A stretch of DNA of 64,000 nucleotides from assembly GCF_018130465.1 (NCBI RefSeq), contig NZ_JAFCKJ010000001.1, forward strand, positions 124,001 through 188,000, given 5' to 3'. A program made the translations under genes and the position numbers. Of the stretch, positions 17,505 through 26,412 are shown piece after piece; the first letter of the stretch is position 1, and the number at the start of each line of letters is the position of its first letter. Source of the stretch: Bradyrhizobium canariense (GTDB lineage: Bacteria > Pseudomonadota > Alphaproteobacteria > Rhizobiales > Xanthobacteraceae). The notes under the pieces were generated by a model that was given only the letters and a program-made list of their open reading frames with translations, was not told the origin of the DNA and did not search any database.

Positions 17505-19406
17505 GTGAGCCGAAGCGCGAGACCCGTGACAGTTTTGAGTATCATCCGCGATTGTCTCGATGCGCTGCTGCATCCTTCCGCGCGTTACGACGCGCTGACG
17601 CGAGCGCGCCATCGTGCCTTCATGGCCCCGCGGCTGCTCGGCAGCCTGGCCGCCTTTGCCGCATTCCCGGTCTATCTCGCCATGCGCGGCGCGCCGAGCG
17701 CGATCGAGGTCGCCGCGTTCGCCTGGCTGATTGCGCCGATCCTGTTGTCCTGGTTCCTGTCGCGCACCGGTCGTTACGAAGGCGCGCATGTGCTGTCGTC
17801 GCTGGCGCTCGCTGGCCTGATCATGGCGGTCGCGGCTACGACCGGCGGCATCGAATCATTCGCCGCGATCTGGCTGGTCGTGGTTCCCCTCGAAGCTGCG
17901 CTGTCGGCCTCGCGCCGCGTCGCGGCCTTTGCCTCGCTGCTGGCGCTGTCCTGCGCCGGCATCCTGATCCTCGTCAGCCAGCTCGGCTGGCTGCCGATTG
18001 GCGACACCAGCGCCGCGGAACGCGGCGTGCTGATGGCGTTCGGCGTCGCCTCGGCGACGCTCTATGCCGCAGGCCTCGCCTTCGGTGCGGAATCGCTCGC
18101 GCGCACCAGCGTCGCGCTGCTGTTGCGTGAGGAAGAGCGTTACCGCCTCCTGGCGCGAAACATGAGCGACGTCATCTCGCGGCATCAGCGCAACGGCGCG
18201 GTGCAGTTCATCTCGCCGGCGGTGGAAGCCATGGTCGGCATCCCCGTCGCGCAACTGCTGGGCCACGGCCTGTTCGATCGCGTCCATGTCGCCGATCGCC
18301 CGGCGTATCTGACGGCGCTGTCCGATGCCGCGCGCGGCGACGTGCGCAGCGTCGAGTTCCGGTTGCGCCGGGAGCGTGTCGGCTCGGAACGTGGCCAGGT
18401 TGATTTCATCTGGGTCGAAATGCGCTGCCGCCCGCTCGATCAGGATATGGGCCGTGATGCCACGCGCGAGGCCGATGTCGTCGCCGTGATGCGCGATGTC
18501 ACCGACCGCAAGCTCGGGGAGCAGGCGCTCGACCAGGCGTGCAGCGCCGCAGAAGCGGCCGACGCCGCCAAGACGCGCTTCCTCGCCACCATGAGCCATG
18601 AACTGCGTACGCCGCTCAACGCCATCATCGGCTTCTCCGAGATGATCGCGCAGGAGCAGACCTTGATGCTGGGCGCGGCCCAGCGCAGGGAATACGCCCA
18701 GCTCATCAACGATTCCGGCCAGCATCTGCTCTCGGTCGTCAACGGCATCCTGGACATGTCCAAGATGGAATCGGGCAATTTCGAGATTGCGTCGGAACCG
18801 TTCGCGCCGCGTGCATCATTGATGCATTGCTGCAATCTGCTGGCGCTGAAGGCGCGGGAGAACGGCGTCGACCTCGTCACCGATGCGCCGCAGGACCTGC
18901 CTGTGATGACCGGCGATCCGCGCGCCTTCAAGCAGATCGTGCTCAACCTCGTCGCCAACGCGATCAAGTTCACCGAGCGCGGCGGTCAGGTCAGCGTAAC
19001 AGCCGCGGTGTCGGGCTCGCAACTTGCGCTACGCGTCAGCGACACCGGTATAGGCATCGCGCCTGACGATCTCAAGCGCATCGGCGCGCCGTTCTTCCAG
19101 GCCGGCAAGACCTATCAGCGCCGTCACGAAGGCACCGGCCTCGGACTTTCGATCGTGAAGAGCCTGGTAGCGTTGCATCTCGGCGAATTGACGGTACAAA
19201 GCAGGCTCGGCGAGGGCACCGCCGTCACCGTCAAGCTGCCGCTCGTCTACACGCCGAAGGCCAACACTTCTGATGGCAAGATGTCTGACAGCAAGGCGAG
19301 CGAGAGCAAGATCGCGACCTTGACGCCGGTGCTGCGCCAGGAACTTCAGGACCATCCTCACGACCAAGTTCAGGACCAACCCGCTCTGGTGAAGAAAAGT
19401 GCCTAA
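17505..19406 (+). CDS. Membrane PAS sensor histidine kinase, DivJ/PleC-like
   Basis: 633 residues. About six N-terminal membrane helices (residues 35-205), then a PAS domain (about 215-340) ending in VVAVMRDVTDRK. The dimerisation domain carries the phospho-acceptor His in FLATMSHELRTPLNAIIGF. The ATPase motifs are LNLVANAIKF, DTGIGI, and GTGLGLSIVKSLV. The layout and HisKA sequence resemble the cell-cycle kinases DivJ and PleC, which act on DivK. The start is GTG 17505; GTG 17526 is an equal alternative. The next gene overlaps its end by 8 bases. Confidence 0.87.
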   Translation: MSRSARPVTVLSIIRDCLDALLHPSARYDALTRARHRAFMAPRLLGSLAAFAAFPVYLAMRGAPSAIEVAAFAWLIAPILLSWFLSRTGRYEGAHVLSSLALAGLIMAVAATTGGIESFAAIWLVVVPLEAALSASRRVAAFASLLALSCAGILILVSQLGWLPIGDTSAAERGVLMAFGVASATLYAAGLAFGAESLARTSVALLLREEERYRLLARNMSDVISRHQRNGAVQFISPAVEAMVGIPVAQLLGHGLFDRVHVADRPAYLTALSDAARGDVRSVEFRLRRERVGSERGQVDFIWVEMRCRPLDQDMGRDATREADVVAVMRDVTDRKLGEQALDQACSAAEAADAAKTRFLATMSHELRTPLNAIIGFSEMIAQEQTLMLGAAQRREYAQLINDSGQHLLSVVNGILDMSKMESGNFEIASEPFAPRASLMHCCNLLALKARENGVDLVTDAPQDLPVMTGDPRAFKQIVLNLVANAIKFTERGGQVSVTAAVSGSQLALRVSDTGIGIAPDDLKRIGAPFFQAGKTYQRRHEGTGLGLSIVKSLVALHLGELTVQSRLGEGTAVTVKLPLVYTPKANTSDGKMSDSKASESKIATLTPVLRQELQDHPHDQVQDQPALVKKSA

Positions 19407-20109
19407 GAAGTCTGCCAAGGACGAAGCCGCTCCGCGCCGCCGTGGTGCCAAGGCCGCGGTCATCGATGTCGAGACCGAGCGCAATCTCGTGCTGCGCGTG
19501 CTGTTGCATAGCCCCAAGGATACGCTGGCCGGTCTCGTCGCCGTCGCCGCGATCAGCGCGATCGTTGCCAATGCGCTGTTCCTCCAGACCGGCCGGCATC
19601 CGGCGCCGATGTTCGGCACCGTGATCAATCTTCCCGCGCCGTCGTCCCTGCCGTTGTCGAACCCCATGCCTCGTCCACGTCCCGTCGGCGCCGATACCTC
19701 GCCGCTCGAGCCGAGAGCGACGGAGTTTCGTGCCGAGCCCAAACCTGTCGAGCGCGCCGCCGAGAAGTCGCCGGAGAAGCCCGTCGAAGCGACCGCATCG
19801 ACGCCGCGCTCGGGCGATCCCATGACCAATCTGGTCAAGCAGACGATTTCGACGCCGTCCGCCGCCATCTCGCGTCCGCCGGCGCCGATTCCCGTGCAGC
19901 AGAGCCCGGCCGCGCGGCGCATCGCCGGCGTGCAGCGGGCGCTGTCCGAATATGGCTACGGGAATTTGAAGATCACGGGCGCGATGGGCGGTGAGACCCA
20001 GTCCGCGATCCAGAAATTCGAGCGCGAGCATAAGATGCAGGTCACCGGTCAGGTGTCCGACCGCCTGCTGCGCGAGCTCGGCGCCGCGATCGGCCATCCC
20101 GTCGAATAG
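19399..20109 (+). CDS. Membrane-anchored peptidoglycan-binding (PGBD1) protein
   Basis: 236 residues. A basic N-terminus and one membrane segment (about 45-65) are followed by a Pro/Glu/Arg-rich linker. The C-terminal PG_binding_1 domain has the repeats IAGVQRALSEYGYGNLKITGAMGGETQSAIQKFEREHKMQVTG. It probably tethers the inner membrane to the cell wall. The GTG start lies inside the end of the DivJ-like kinase gene (8-base overlap), so the two are likely translated together, which hints at a link with cell-envelope growth or division. Confidence 0.85.
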   Translation: MPKKSAKDEAAPRRRGAKAAVIDVETERNLVLRVLLHSPKDTLAGLVAVAAISAIVANALFLQTGRHPAPMFGTVINLPAPSSLPLSNPMPRPRPVGADTSPLEPRATEFRAEPKPVERAAEKSPEKPVEATASTPRSGDPMTNLVKQTISTPSAAISRPPAPIPVQQSPAARRIAGVQRALSEYGYGNLKITGAMGGETQSAIQKFEREHKMQVTGQVSDRLLRELGAAIGHPVE

Positions 20110-20166
20110 TCGTGATTGTTGTGCGAAGGCTGGTGCTGATTGCAGCGCTGGCCTATCGTGCGCTCC

Positions 20167-20511
20167 ATGCGTTTGAAATCAAACATCTGGGTGTCAGCCT
20201 ATCTGCGCCGGTGCCAGACCGAGGGCGTGTACGGCGCGGTGCGTCGTCGCGGCGCGGAGGAGGCGGGTGCGGTGTTCGTCAAGGTCTCGCTGCTCGACGG
20301 CAATGCGATGCTCTACGCGCCGGCGCCGCAGACCGTCTATGACGACGGCCGGCCCGTCGATCGTTTCTTCGTGCCGGTTGCGCCGCAGCCGTTGCCGGAG
20401 CACACCATCGAGGAACGGCTGACCAAGGAAATCCGCTTCGACTCGGACGTCTGGATCGTCGAGACCGAAGACCGCGCCGGGCGGCATTTTCTCGAGCTGG
20501 CGAAGGCCTAA
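20167..20511 (+). CDS. DUF1491 family protein
   Basis: 114 residues, the usual DUF1491 length. The opening MRLKSNIWVSAYLRRCQTEGVYGAVRRRGAEEAGAVFVKV and the closing RFDSDVWIVETEDRAGRHFLELA are the family's conserved ends. Widespread in alphaproteobacteria with no known role. The ATG at 20167 is preferred over an upstream in-frame ATG at 20140 that would add nine non-conserved residues. Its stop overlaps that of the converging DUF2336 gene by four bases. Confidence 0.88.
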   Translation: MRLKSNIWVSAYLRRCQTEGVYGAVRRRGAEEAGAVFVKVSLLDGNAMLYAPAPQTVYDDGRPVDRFFVPVAPQPLPEHTIEERLTKEIRFDSDVWIVETEDRAGRHFLELAKA

Positions 20512-21482
20512 CGATCCGATCCGTCAGTACCCGTCCGCACCGCAGGCGCGGAGCCGGGCTGCACGCCCGGGCGCGTCTGGCTTGCGCCCATGCGCGCGCG
20601 CTGACGCTCGCTGTCGTGCAGCGAAGGCTGGTACTTTGCGCGGGTGACGGCGAGCGTCGAGCCGCGCCAGGCGGCCAGCATCACCAGCGCCGAGCGGTCG
20701 CCGAGGCGATCGTAGAGCCGCGACAGCCGGTACACGTCGGTCACGGAGTTGCCGATCTCCGGCTTGAAGAACAGCAAGATGCGTTGGAAGACCGGGCTCG
20801 GCATGTCGAGCGCGCGCGCGGCGACCGCGAGCGCTTCGCCGCTCGCATCGTCGACGATCTGCGCTGCGACGCGCGAGGGCAGGATCAGGCTGTCGCCGAG
20901 CTCGAAGGTGAAATTCTCGACATCGCCCGCGATCGCCGCCATCTCGAGGATCTGGATCGCGCGCTTGGCGCGCACGGTCGGAATCCGCGGCGCGGCCTTC
21001 AGCGGGGTCTGCGCCAGATTATGCAGGATCAGCGCGCGCTCGGAGGCGCCGGCGCGGAAGAACATGTCGTGGATCTCGGCCGCGTCCTTTGGCTGCATCG
21101 CCATGTTCGAGGCCATGCGCTGCTCGGCCTCGGTCGGCGTGCGAACCGGCGAAGGGGCAGGCGCGGGTGCCGGGATTTCGCGCGCGAGCGGAACCCTGCG
21201 GCCCTCCTGCGCGGCCGACAGTCCGAGCTTCTGCATGATCGGGGCGGGCGTCGACGGATAGATCGCAAGCCGCGCCTTGACGGCCGCGCGCGTCGCGTCG
21301 TCGACCTGGTCGATCAGCCGTGTGGCGAGCTCGATGAACTGACGCTGCTCGTCGTCGCTGTGGGTGCTCGACTGAACATAGAGGTCGGTCAGCACGCGCA
21401 GCAGCGTCGGACGAACGTCGACGCCTTCGCGACGGGAGAGGGTCATCAGCCCGTCGAATCCTGGAAACAACGATTTGGTCAT
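20508..21482 (-). CDS. DUF2336 domain protein
   Basis: 324 residues, alpha-helical throughout. Helix pairs such as FIELATRLIDQVDDATRAAVKARLA and QILEMAAIAGDVENFTFEL fit the HEAT-like DUF2336 repeats of alphaproteobacteria. A Pro-rich loop (PAPAPAPSPVRTP) splits it near residue 110. Function is unknown. A full TTAA-N7-TTAA site lies 55-69 bases upstream, so cell-cycle (CtrA) control is possible. The last 40 residues are polar and probably disordered. Confidence 0.83.
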   Translation of the reverse strand: MTKSLFPGFDGLMTLSRREGVDVRPTLLRVLTDLYVQSSTHSDDEQRQFIELATRLIDQVDDATRAAVKARLAIYPSTPAPIMQKLGLSAAQEGRRVPLAREIPAPAPAPSPVRTPTEAEQRMASNMAMQPKDAAEIHDMFFRAGASERALILHNLAQTPLKAAPRIPTVRAKRAIQILEMAAIAGDVENFTFELGDSLILPSRVAAQIVDDASGEALAVAARALDMPSPVFQRILLFFKPEIGNSVTDVYRLSRLYDRLGDRSALVMLAAWRGSTLAVTRAKYQPSLHDSERQRARMGASQTRPGVQPGSAPAVRTGTDGSDR

Positions 21483-21536
21483 GGAGAGATACGCGACCTG
21501 GAAAAGATACTCGCCGTCAGCCTATCGCGGGCTCCT

Positions 21537-21551
21537 TTAAAGGCTCGTTAA
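21537..21551. promoter_or_regulatory. CtrA-like box upstream of the DUF2336 gene
   Basis: TTAAAGGCTCGTTAA is an exact TTAA-N7-TTAA. It lies 55-69 bases upstream of the DUF2336 start at 21482, where a promoter would be. TTAA is rare in this GC-rich DNA. CtrA binding is inferred from the family motif. Confidence 0.45.
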
Positions 21552-21735
21552 GGAAAACGAGGCGTGAAGCCGAACGCGTGCTTTGCAGCGTTCTCGTGCC
21601 GCAACGGGACGGCGGGCCCGGCCCGTGCGGTTACGGTCCCGCCGGCACGTTTACACCCCGTTAACCATGAACTGATCTTAATGATCCCATGTTGCAGAGG
21701 CGCGCCGGGTCGCGCGGCAATTGAAGAGAGCTGAT

Positions 21736-21924
21736 ATGGGGACCATCATCGAATTTCCGGCCGGTCGCCGGGTGGGCTCGTCGGGAGACGTGGCTCCACG
21801 CGCGGACATGGGAATGATTTTGATCCTCCCCGTGATCCGCATCGAGCGCGAGAGCGACGAAACCAGCGGCGATCGCGGGCCGGAGCAGGGCACAGCGCCG
21901 GGGCGCCGTCGTCGTCGCCGCTAG
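21736..21924 (+). CDS. Small conserved hypothetical protein (MGTIIEFP type)
   Basis: 62 residues. The start MGTIIEFPAGRR is a phrase I recognise from small rhizobial proteins of unknown role. The middle is hydrophobic (MGMILILPVIRIE) and the C-terminus is strongly basic (PGRRRRRR). AAGAGAG lies five bases ahead of the ATG at 21736, which supports translation. It stands 15 bases before the lipoprotein gene and may share its transcript. Confidence 0.6.
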   Translation: MGTIIEFPAGRRVGSSGDVAPRADMGMILILPVIRIERESDETSGDRGPEQGTAPGRRRRRR

Positions 21925-21939
21925 CCTTCGGCCTTTGCA

Positions 21940-22701
21940 ATGCCGGAGAACCTCCGCCAGATCCGGCCCGTCGTAACGGCCATCATGCTCGCACTGCTGG
22001 GCGCGACGCTCGCCGCCTGTAGCGGCGGCGATTTCGGCCGGACCCGCGCCGACATGCGCAGCGACGACATGCATCGCTGGCTGGGCGAGGAAGTCACCTC
22101 CAGCGTCGGCCTGAAGCCATCCCAATTCCAGCTCACCGACGAGGAGCGCCAGCTTCGCGACCTCGCCTATCCCCTGATCGAGCCGCCGCTGTCGCGGCCC
22201 GCCTGGAAGAGCGTGTTCGGCGACTACAAGGCGCTGCCCTCGCCCTGGCGGCAAAAGATCGTGTTCGACCGCACCATGTACGGACGCACGCTGATCGACG
22301 AGCCGCACCGTTCGCATTCCTCGCGCTATGCGCAGCTGATCGAGGACGTGCGCAACGACATCACCCGCTTCGAGCCGTTCTTCGGCTCCGCGATCCGCGT
22401 CATCGACCTCGACAAGAAGCGCAATGCCAGCATGGCGCGCGTCTCCGGCCTCTCGCCGAAGGAGAAGGAGGACGCGGTCGAGCGCATGCAGGAGAATTCG
22501 CTGATCATCCAGTGGGTGCAGCAGTGCCTCGAGCAGCGCGTCTCGTCCTATCGCTGGGGTCTGGAGCGGCTGGTGATCCAGGCGCCGGACGGCATGGCCG
22601 CCGATGCCGACCGGCTGATCGGCGAACTCGCCGCCCAGACCGCCAACCCGCCGGTTGCAGCCCAGCCGCCCTACGGTCGCGCGGTCGTCTCGAAGGGCTA
22701 A
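21940..22701 (+). CDS. Putative lipoprotein, hypothetical
   Basis: 253 residues. A lipoprotein signal (VVTAIMLALLGATLAAC) puts the lipobox Cys at residue 27 (LAAC). The mature part is charged and helical (HRWLGEEVTSSVGLKPSQFQL, KIVFDRTMYGRTLIDEPH), with no recognised domain, and ends with a Pro/Gln-rich tail. It is probably exported and anchored to a membrane. The ATG at 21940 is the only start that includes the full signal peptide. Confidence 0.78.
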   Translation: MPENLRQIRPVVTAIMLALLGATLAACSGGDFGRTRADMRSDDMHRWLGEEVTSSVGLKPSQFQLTDEERQLRDLAYPLIEPPLSRPAWKSVFGDYKALPSPWRQKIVFDRTMYGRTLIDEPHRSHSSRYAQLIEDVRNDITRFEPFFGSAIRVIDLDKKRNASMARVSGLSPKEKEDAVERMQENSLIIQWVQQCLEQRVSSYRWGLERLVIQAPDGMAADADRLIGELAAQTANPPVAAQPPYGRAVVSKG

Positions 22702-22887
22702 TCATTTCAAGGCTGATCATTTCACCGCTGCGCGCCGGCGCTTGATTCCATCAGGTTTGGCGCGCTGCTTCTGAAGCTTCCCGACAAAATCCTTCAGCGC
22801 ATCCGTCAGCGGCTACCCCCGTCGATTTCCAACGCTGCCAGTGCGATGCGCATTAATGTTGGATGATCTCGGGGCATCCGGCCCGGC

Positions 22888-23955
22888 TCAGCGGGCGTCA
22901 CCTTTGCCGACAAGCTGCTCTCGGAAGAATCCGACGATGCGCGCGTCAAAGTCGTGATGAAAGGCGATCCTGTCGAAACCCGGCGGATCCGTGCAAAGTC
23001 GCGCCAGCTTGGTTGCGGCCTGCGGCGTACAGGGAGGCAGGAAGGCAAAGTGACCTGCCGGCACGACGCGGACTTCCGGATTTCCAGGCAGCCTGTTGGC
23101 AGTCAGTGCGGAGTTTTTTGGATCGACGCCGCCGCCTCCCAGTTCCGAGCGCCAGATCTGCAATGGTATGCGAATGGCGGCCAGGCTCGCCGGGGAGAAC
23201 ATGAAGTTCAATGCCGTGTCGGCAAGGACGGCGGCCCGGATTCGGGAGTCGTGCGGAGGAGCAGGTGGAATGTTGCCGCTACGAAACTGCTCACAACCCA
23301 GCGATTTGTTTGTTTCAGTGCAGATCGATGCGATCTCTAGAAAGTCCGGTTCGGCTCCCGCCAGTATCAAGCCGGTGTAGGCCCCGGCGGAGAAGCCAAA
23401 AAAGCCGATTCTGGCGGGATCGATGGCCGCGCGATCGCGCCAGACGTTCAACATGAAGTCCACGAGCCGGATCGTGTTCGCTGGCCGCGCGTTTATCGTG
23501 AACAGGCTTTCGCTCAGCGATCGGTCGGCGCCGTTGTCACCGGGATAGTTGATTGCAGCCACGACAAAGCCGGCGTCCGCAAGCGCCTGCTCAACGTCAT
23601 CGTGACCGCCAAACCAGCCGCCTCTGCCATGAGCGACAATGATCAGTGGCAGCTTCGTGCCGGTGACCGGGCAATCCTTCACGCCCTGTAGCGAGTCGAT
23701 GAAATCCATCGTCAGCTTGCCCAGCGGCACGCGCTGCGGTTCTGCCGCGCACGGATACCAGATGGCGCCTGCCAGGCTGGGATCGGAATCAAGAAGCTGG
23801 ATGCCTGCCGCCCGCGCAGGAGAAGCCAAAAAACAAAACACTGCGGCGCAAGCCCAATAGGCTCTCAGCGTCAAGGCAAGCCCCCAAGTTCGACGGCCGC
23901 CGATATTCCAATCGATGGCGACGGAATTGTGTCGCTGATATTGCGACCGGGCCAA
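22888..23955 (-). CDS. Secreted alpha/beta hydrolase, dienelactone hydrolase-like
   Basis: 355 residues. A signal-like segment (LRAYWACAAVFCFLASPARAAG) precedes the mature enzyme. The family pattern is seen: oxyanion stretch VAHGRGGWFGGHDD, nucleophile elbow GFFGFSAGAY with the catalytic Ser, and a His in VVPAGHFAFLPP. It belongs with the predicted dienelactone-hydrolase-type esterases; substrate is unknown. The start at 23955 puts about 28 residues before the signal, so a later start is also possible. It is monocistronic. Confidence 0.82.
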   Translation of the reverse strand: MARSQYQRHNSVAIDWNIGGRRTWGLALTLRAYWACAAVFCFLASPARAAGIQLLDSDPSLAGAIWYPCAAEPQRVPLGKLTMDFIDSLQGVKDCPVTGTKLPLIIVAHGRGGWFGGHDDVEQALADAGFVVAAINYPGDNGADRSLSESLFTINARPANTIRLVDFMLNVWRDRAAIDPARIGFFGFSAGAYTGLILAGAEPDFLEIASICTETNKSLGCEQFRSGNIPPAPPHDSRIRAAVLADTALNFMFSPASLAAIRIPLQIWRSELGGGGVDPKNSALTANRLPGNPEVRVVPAGHFAFLPPCTPQAATKLARLCTDPPGFDRIAFHHDFDARIVGFFREQLVGKGDAR

Positions 23956-24050
23956 GGATTAAACGCTGCGTTTTGACCAGCCGCTTCGCGTCACGATCGT
24001 CCACAGCCACGATCCCGTCGATTACGAGCGACGCGCATTGATCGCGCCCG

Positions 24051-24632
24051 TCAGCGCTGCCCGTCGTGCACGGAGATATCCGACGCTGCAAGGCCGCCGA
24101 TGCGTGCGTGAGGGCGGCCGCCGGTCGCCATCACCAGCCCGAAGGCGATCTCGTCGCGCCGTGGCGAATCCCACAGCGTCATCTCCGCGGTGCCGAAATG
24201 GCTGCGGACATAGGCGGCGTGGATATGGCCGAGCGGGACCATCAGGCGCGTGCCCGGGCCTCCGATGGTCTTTGCCGCCGGGACGATCGCTTTGGGATGC
24301 CCCAGCACCTCGCGCATGCCGTGGCCGCCGGCTTCGTGCCATACGGCGCCGTGCTCGAGCTCACCGTCCTCGCCGACGATGATGCCCTTACCGTAGGCTT
24401 CGACGTGCGAGGCGCCGCCGAGCTGCGCGGTCAGCCGCGTTGCAAGCTCGCGCCCGAGCTCGCGCAAGGACGCCTGAAACGGCATCAGGTCAGGTTCGAA
24501 GCGGCCCGCGAAGGGATTGCGGATCACCGCGACGGCGGTCCCGACCAGTAGCGGCCTCTCCAGCCGGGGACCGCGCTCGTGCCAGATGGTTTCGACGCTG
24601 AGCGCGGTCTTTCGAATCTCGTACGACGACAT
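24051..24632 (-). CDS. DUF1185 amino-acid-synthesis family protein
   Basis: 193 residues of the DUF1185 family, annotated as amino acid synthesis from operon context only. Core segments are PLLVGTAVAVIRNPFAGRFEPDLMPF and AYGKGIIVGEDGELEHGAVWHEAGGHGMREVLG. No catalytic motif is established. It is the last gene of the minus-strand group GntR, FAH hydrolase, DUF1185, starting nine bases after the FAH stop, so its likely role is in the same catabolic route. Confidence 0.85.
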   Translation of the reverse strand: MSSYEIRKTALSVETIWHERGPRLERPLLVGTAVAVIRNPFAGRFEPDLMPFQASLRELGRELATRLTAQLGGASHVEAYGKGIIVGEDGELEHGAVWHEAGGHGMREVLGHPKAIVPAAKTIGGPGTRLMVPLGHIHAAYVRSHFGTAEMTLWDSPRRDEIAFGLVMATGGRPHARIGGLAASDISVHDGQR

Positions 24633-24641
24633 GCGCAGGCT

Positions 24642-25505
24642 CTATGCTTCGTCGACGACGGGATTGCGCAGCACGCCGATGTTCTCGATCTCGACCTCGA
24701 CCACGTCGCCGGGCTTGAGGAAGACCGGCGGCTTGCGGGTGAAGCCGACGCCGGCCGGCGTGCCGGTGGCGATGACGTCGCCGGGGACGAGGTCGAAGAT
24801 GGTCGAGCTGTACTCGATCAGCCGCGGGATCGAGAAGATCAGCATCGAGGTGTCGGAGGATTGCACCACCGCGCCGTTGACGCGCGTCTCGAGCTTCAGC
24901 TTGTTGGGGTCGCCGATCTCGTCCGGCGTCACCAGCCACGGACCGAACGGGCCGGTGCCGACGAAGTTCTTGCCGGAGGCGATCTGCTGGGCGTGACGCT
25001 GCCAGTCGCGCACGCTGACGTCGTTGTAGATCGAGTAGCCCGCCACGTGGTTCCAGGCGTCGGCCTGGCTGATGTGACGGCCGCCTTTGCCGATGACGAC
25101 GGCAAGCTCGCCCTCCCAGTCGAAATTGTCGGAGACTTTCGGCCGGATCACCGGCGCGTTGTGCGCGACCTGGGAGCGCCAGACCCGGAGGAAGATCGGC
25201 GGAAATTCCGTGATCTCGCGCTTCATGCCGAACGCCACGGCTTCATTGTGGTGGTCGAGATAATTGCGCACGGCGCAGACGATCTTCTCCGGACGCGGGA
25301 TCACGGGAAGATATTTGACGTCGCTCAGCGCCATCGTGGGCTTGTGCCCGGCGACGATGGCCTCGCGCCGCGCATAGTCGTCGCTGCCGAGGAAATCCGC
25401 GAGCGTCGGGTACTGGGGCAGGGCGCGACCGAGATCCACGACGCTATTTTCGACAACGGCCCCCCAGCTTTCCCGATTTCCGTCCAAGAACGACAGCAGC
25501 TTCAT
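24642..25505 (-). CDS. Fumarylacetoacetate hydrolase (FAH) family protein
   Basis: 287 residues. The C-terminal FAH domain shows the metal-binding pattern FLRVWRSQV, DWEGELAVVIGKGGRHI, GYSIYNDVSVRDWQ and GDVIATGTPAGVG. Such enzymes hydrolyse C-C bonds of beta-diketo acids or act as 2-oxo-hydratases/decarboxylases in meta-cleavage routes. The start MKLLSFLDG at 25505 fits the family; a longer frame reaches 25577 but covers the candidate operator. Its neighbour across the GntR gene is an extradiol dioxygenase-like protein, which fits cleavage of a ring-opened aromatic. Confidence 0.9.
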   Translation of the reverse strand: MKLLSFLDGNRESWGAVVENSVVDLGRALPQYPTLADFLGSDDYARREAIVAGHKPTMALSDVKYLPVIPRPEKIVCAVRNYLDHHNEAVAFGMKREITEFPPIFLRVWRSQVAHNAPVIRPKVSDNFDWEGELAVVIGKGGRHISQADAWNHVAGYSIYNDVSVRDWQRHAQQIASGKNFVGTGPFGPWLVTPDEIGDPNKLKLETRVNGAVVQSSDTSMLIFSIPRLIEYSSTIFDLVPGDVIATGTPAGVGFTRKPPVFLKPGDVVEVEIENIGVLRNPVVDEA

Positions 25506-25541
25506 GGTTACGCCCCAAAGGTTGGCATTTTCGATCTCTCC

Positions 25542-25557
25542 TATTATTTTCGAAAAT
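25542..25557. promoter_or_regulatory. Candidate GntR operator upstream of the FAH gene
   Basis: TATTATTTTCGAAAAT contains the perfect palindrome ATTTTCGAAAAT (25546-25557). The same 16 bases recur at 26373-26388. It lies 37-52 bases upstream of the FAH start, a good place for an operator. Confidence 0.6.
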
Positions 25558-25599
25558 CTGGCGGGGCGCAAGCCCACGGCGATAAAAAGCCGTTACCGC

Positions 25600-26313
25600 C
25601 TATTCGGCATCGAGCAGGTGCGCGGCATATGTCGCGACGTTGTCGGCGGTCGAGCGGATATGCGTCTCGATCAGCTGCGCCGCGAGATCCGGTTTGCGCG
25701 AGATGGCGGCCTGCATGATCGCCTGGTGCTCGCCGGCCTTGTCGCGCGGCCGCGGCCGGAAATTGGCCGACAGATGCCGATAGCGCTCGGCGCGATCGAA
25801 CAGCTCGGCGCGAATGGCGAGGAGTGTCGCGGAGCCGCAGGCGGACACCAGCGCCTGGTGGAATTGGCGGTGGGCGATCTTCCATTCGGGATCGCGCAGT
25901 GGATGTTCGGGATCGCGCTGCTCGATTCGCTTCAATCTGTGCAGCGTCGAGATGACGGCGATTTCCCAATCGTCGTCGCCCCGCTCGATCGCGCGGCGGA
26001 TCAACTCCACCTCGATCAGCACCCGGGCATCGGTGACCTCCACCAGATCCTGACGGCTGACCGGCGCGACGCGATATCCACGCTGCTCCTGGGCGTCGAC
26101 CAGGCCTTCGGCGGTGAGTGCCGTCAATGCCTCGCGTAGCGTCGTGAAGCTCACGCCGAATCGTTCGCGCAGGACGTCGAACCGCAGCGGCTCGCCCGGG
26201 GCCAGGCCGCAGGCAATGATGTCCTCGCGCAGCCGATGGGTTATGTCGGCGGCGATGGTCTTGCCGAATTCCTTGCGGGGCCGAATGGCGCTGTCGGGCA
26301 TGGTTTCTGCCAT
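25600..26313 (-). CDS. GntR-family (FadR/VanR-like) transcriptional regulator
   Basis: About 237 residues. The N-terminal winged helix shows LREDIIACGLAPGEPLRFDVLRERFGVSFTTLREALTALTAEGLV; the C-terminal FCD-type helical ligand domain holds DARVLIEVELIRRAIERG and EHQAIMQAAISRKPDLAAQLIETHI with metal-ligand His residues. Start is 26313 (MAETMPDS) or 26348 (MLVGAASW); neither has a clear ribosome site. It is divergent from the quinone oxidoreductase gene and upstream of the FAH gene, and a palindromic 16-mer precedes both units, so it probably controls the whole cluster. Confidence 0.9.
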   Translation of the reverse strand: MAETMPDSAIRPRKEFGKTIAADITHRLREDIIACGLAPGEPLRFDVLRERFGVSFTTLREALTALTAEGLVDAQEQRGYRVAPVSRQDLVEVTDARVLIEVELIRRAIERGDDDWEIAVISTLHRLKRIEQRDPEHPLRDPEWKIAHRQFHQALVSACGSATLLAIRAELFDRAERYRHLSANFRPRPRDKAGEHQAIMQAAISRKPDLAAQLIETHIRSTADNVATYAAHLLDAE

Positions 26314-26372
26314 TGAATCGATGGCCCAAGATGCCGCGCCAACGAGCATCTTGCAATAATTTTCGTAAAGGA

Positions 26373-26388
26373 TATTATTTTCGAAAAT
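26373..26388. promoter_or_regulatory. Candidate GntR operator in the divergent promoter
   Basis: TATTATTTTCGAAAAT, identical to 25542-25557, lies between the GntR gene (minus) and the quinone oxidoreductase gene (plus). A related half-site, ATAATTTTCGTAAAG, starts at 26357. Autoregulation and control of both arms is inferred. Confidence 0.6.
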
Positions 26389-26412
26389 ATGGCTTGGGAG
26401 GCGTGTGACATC

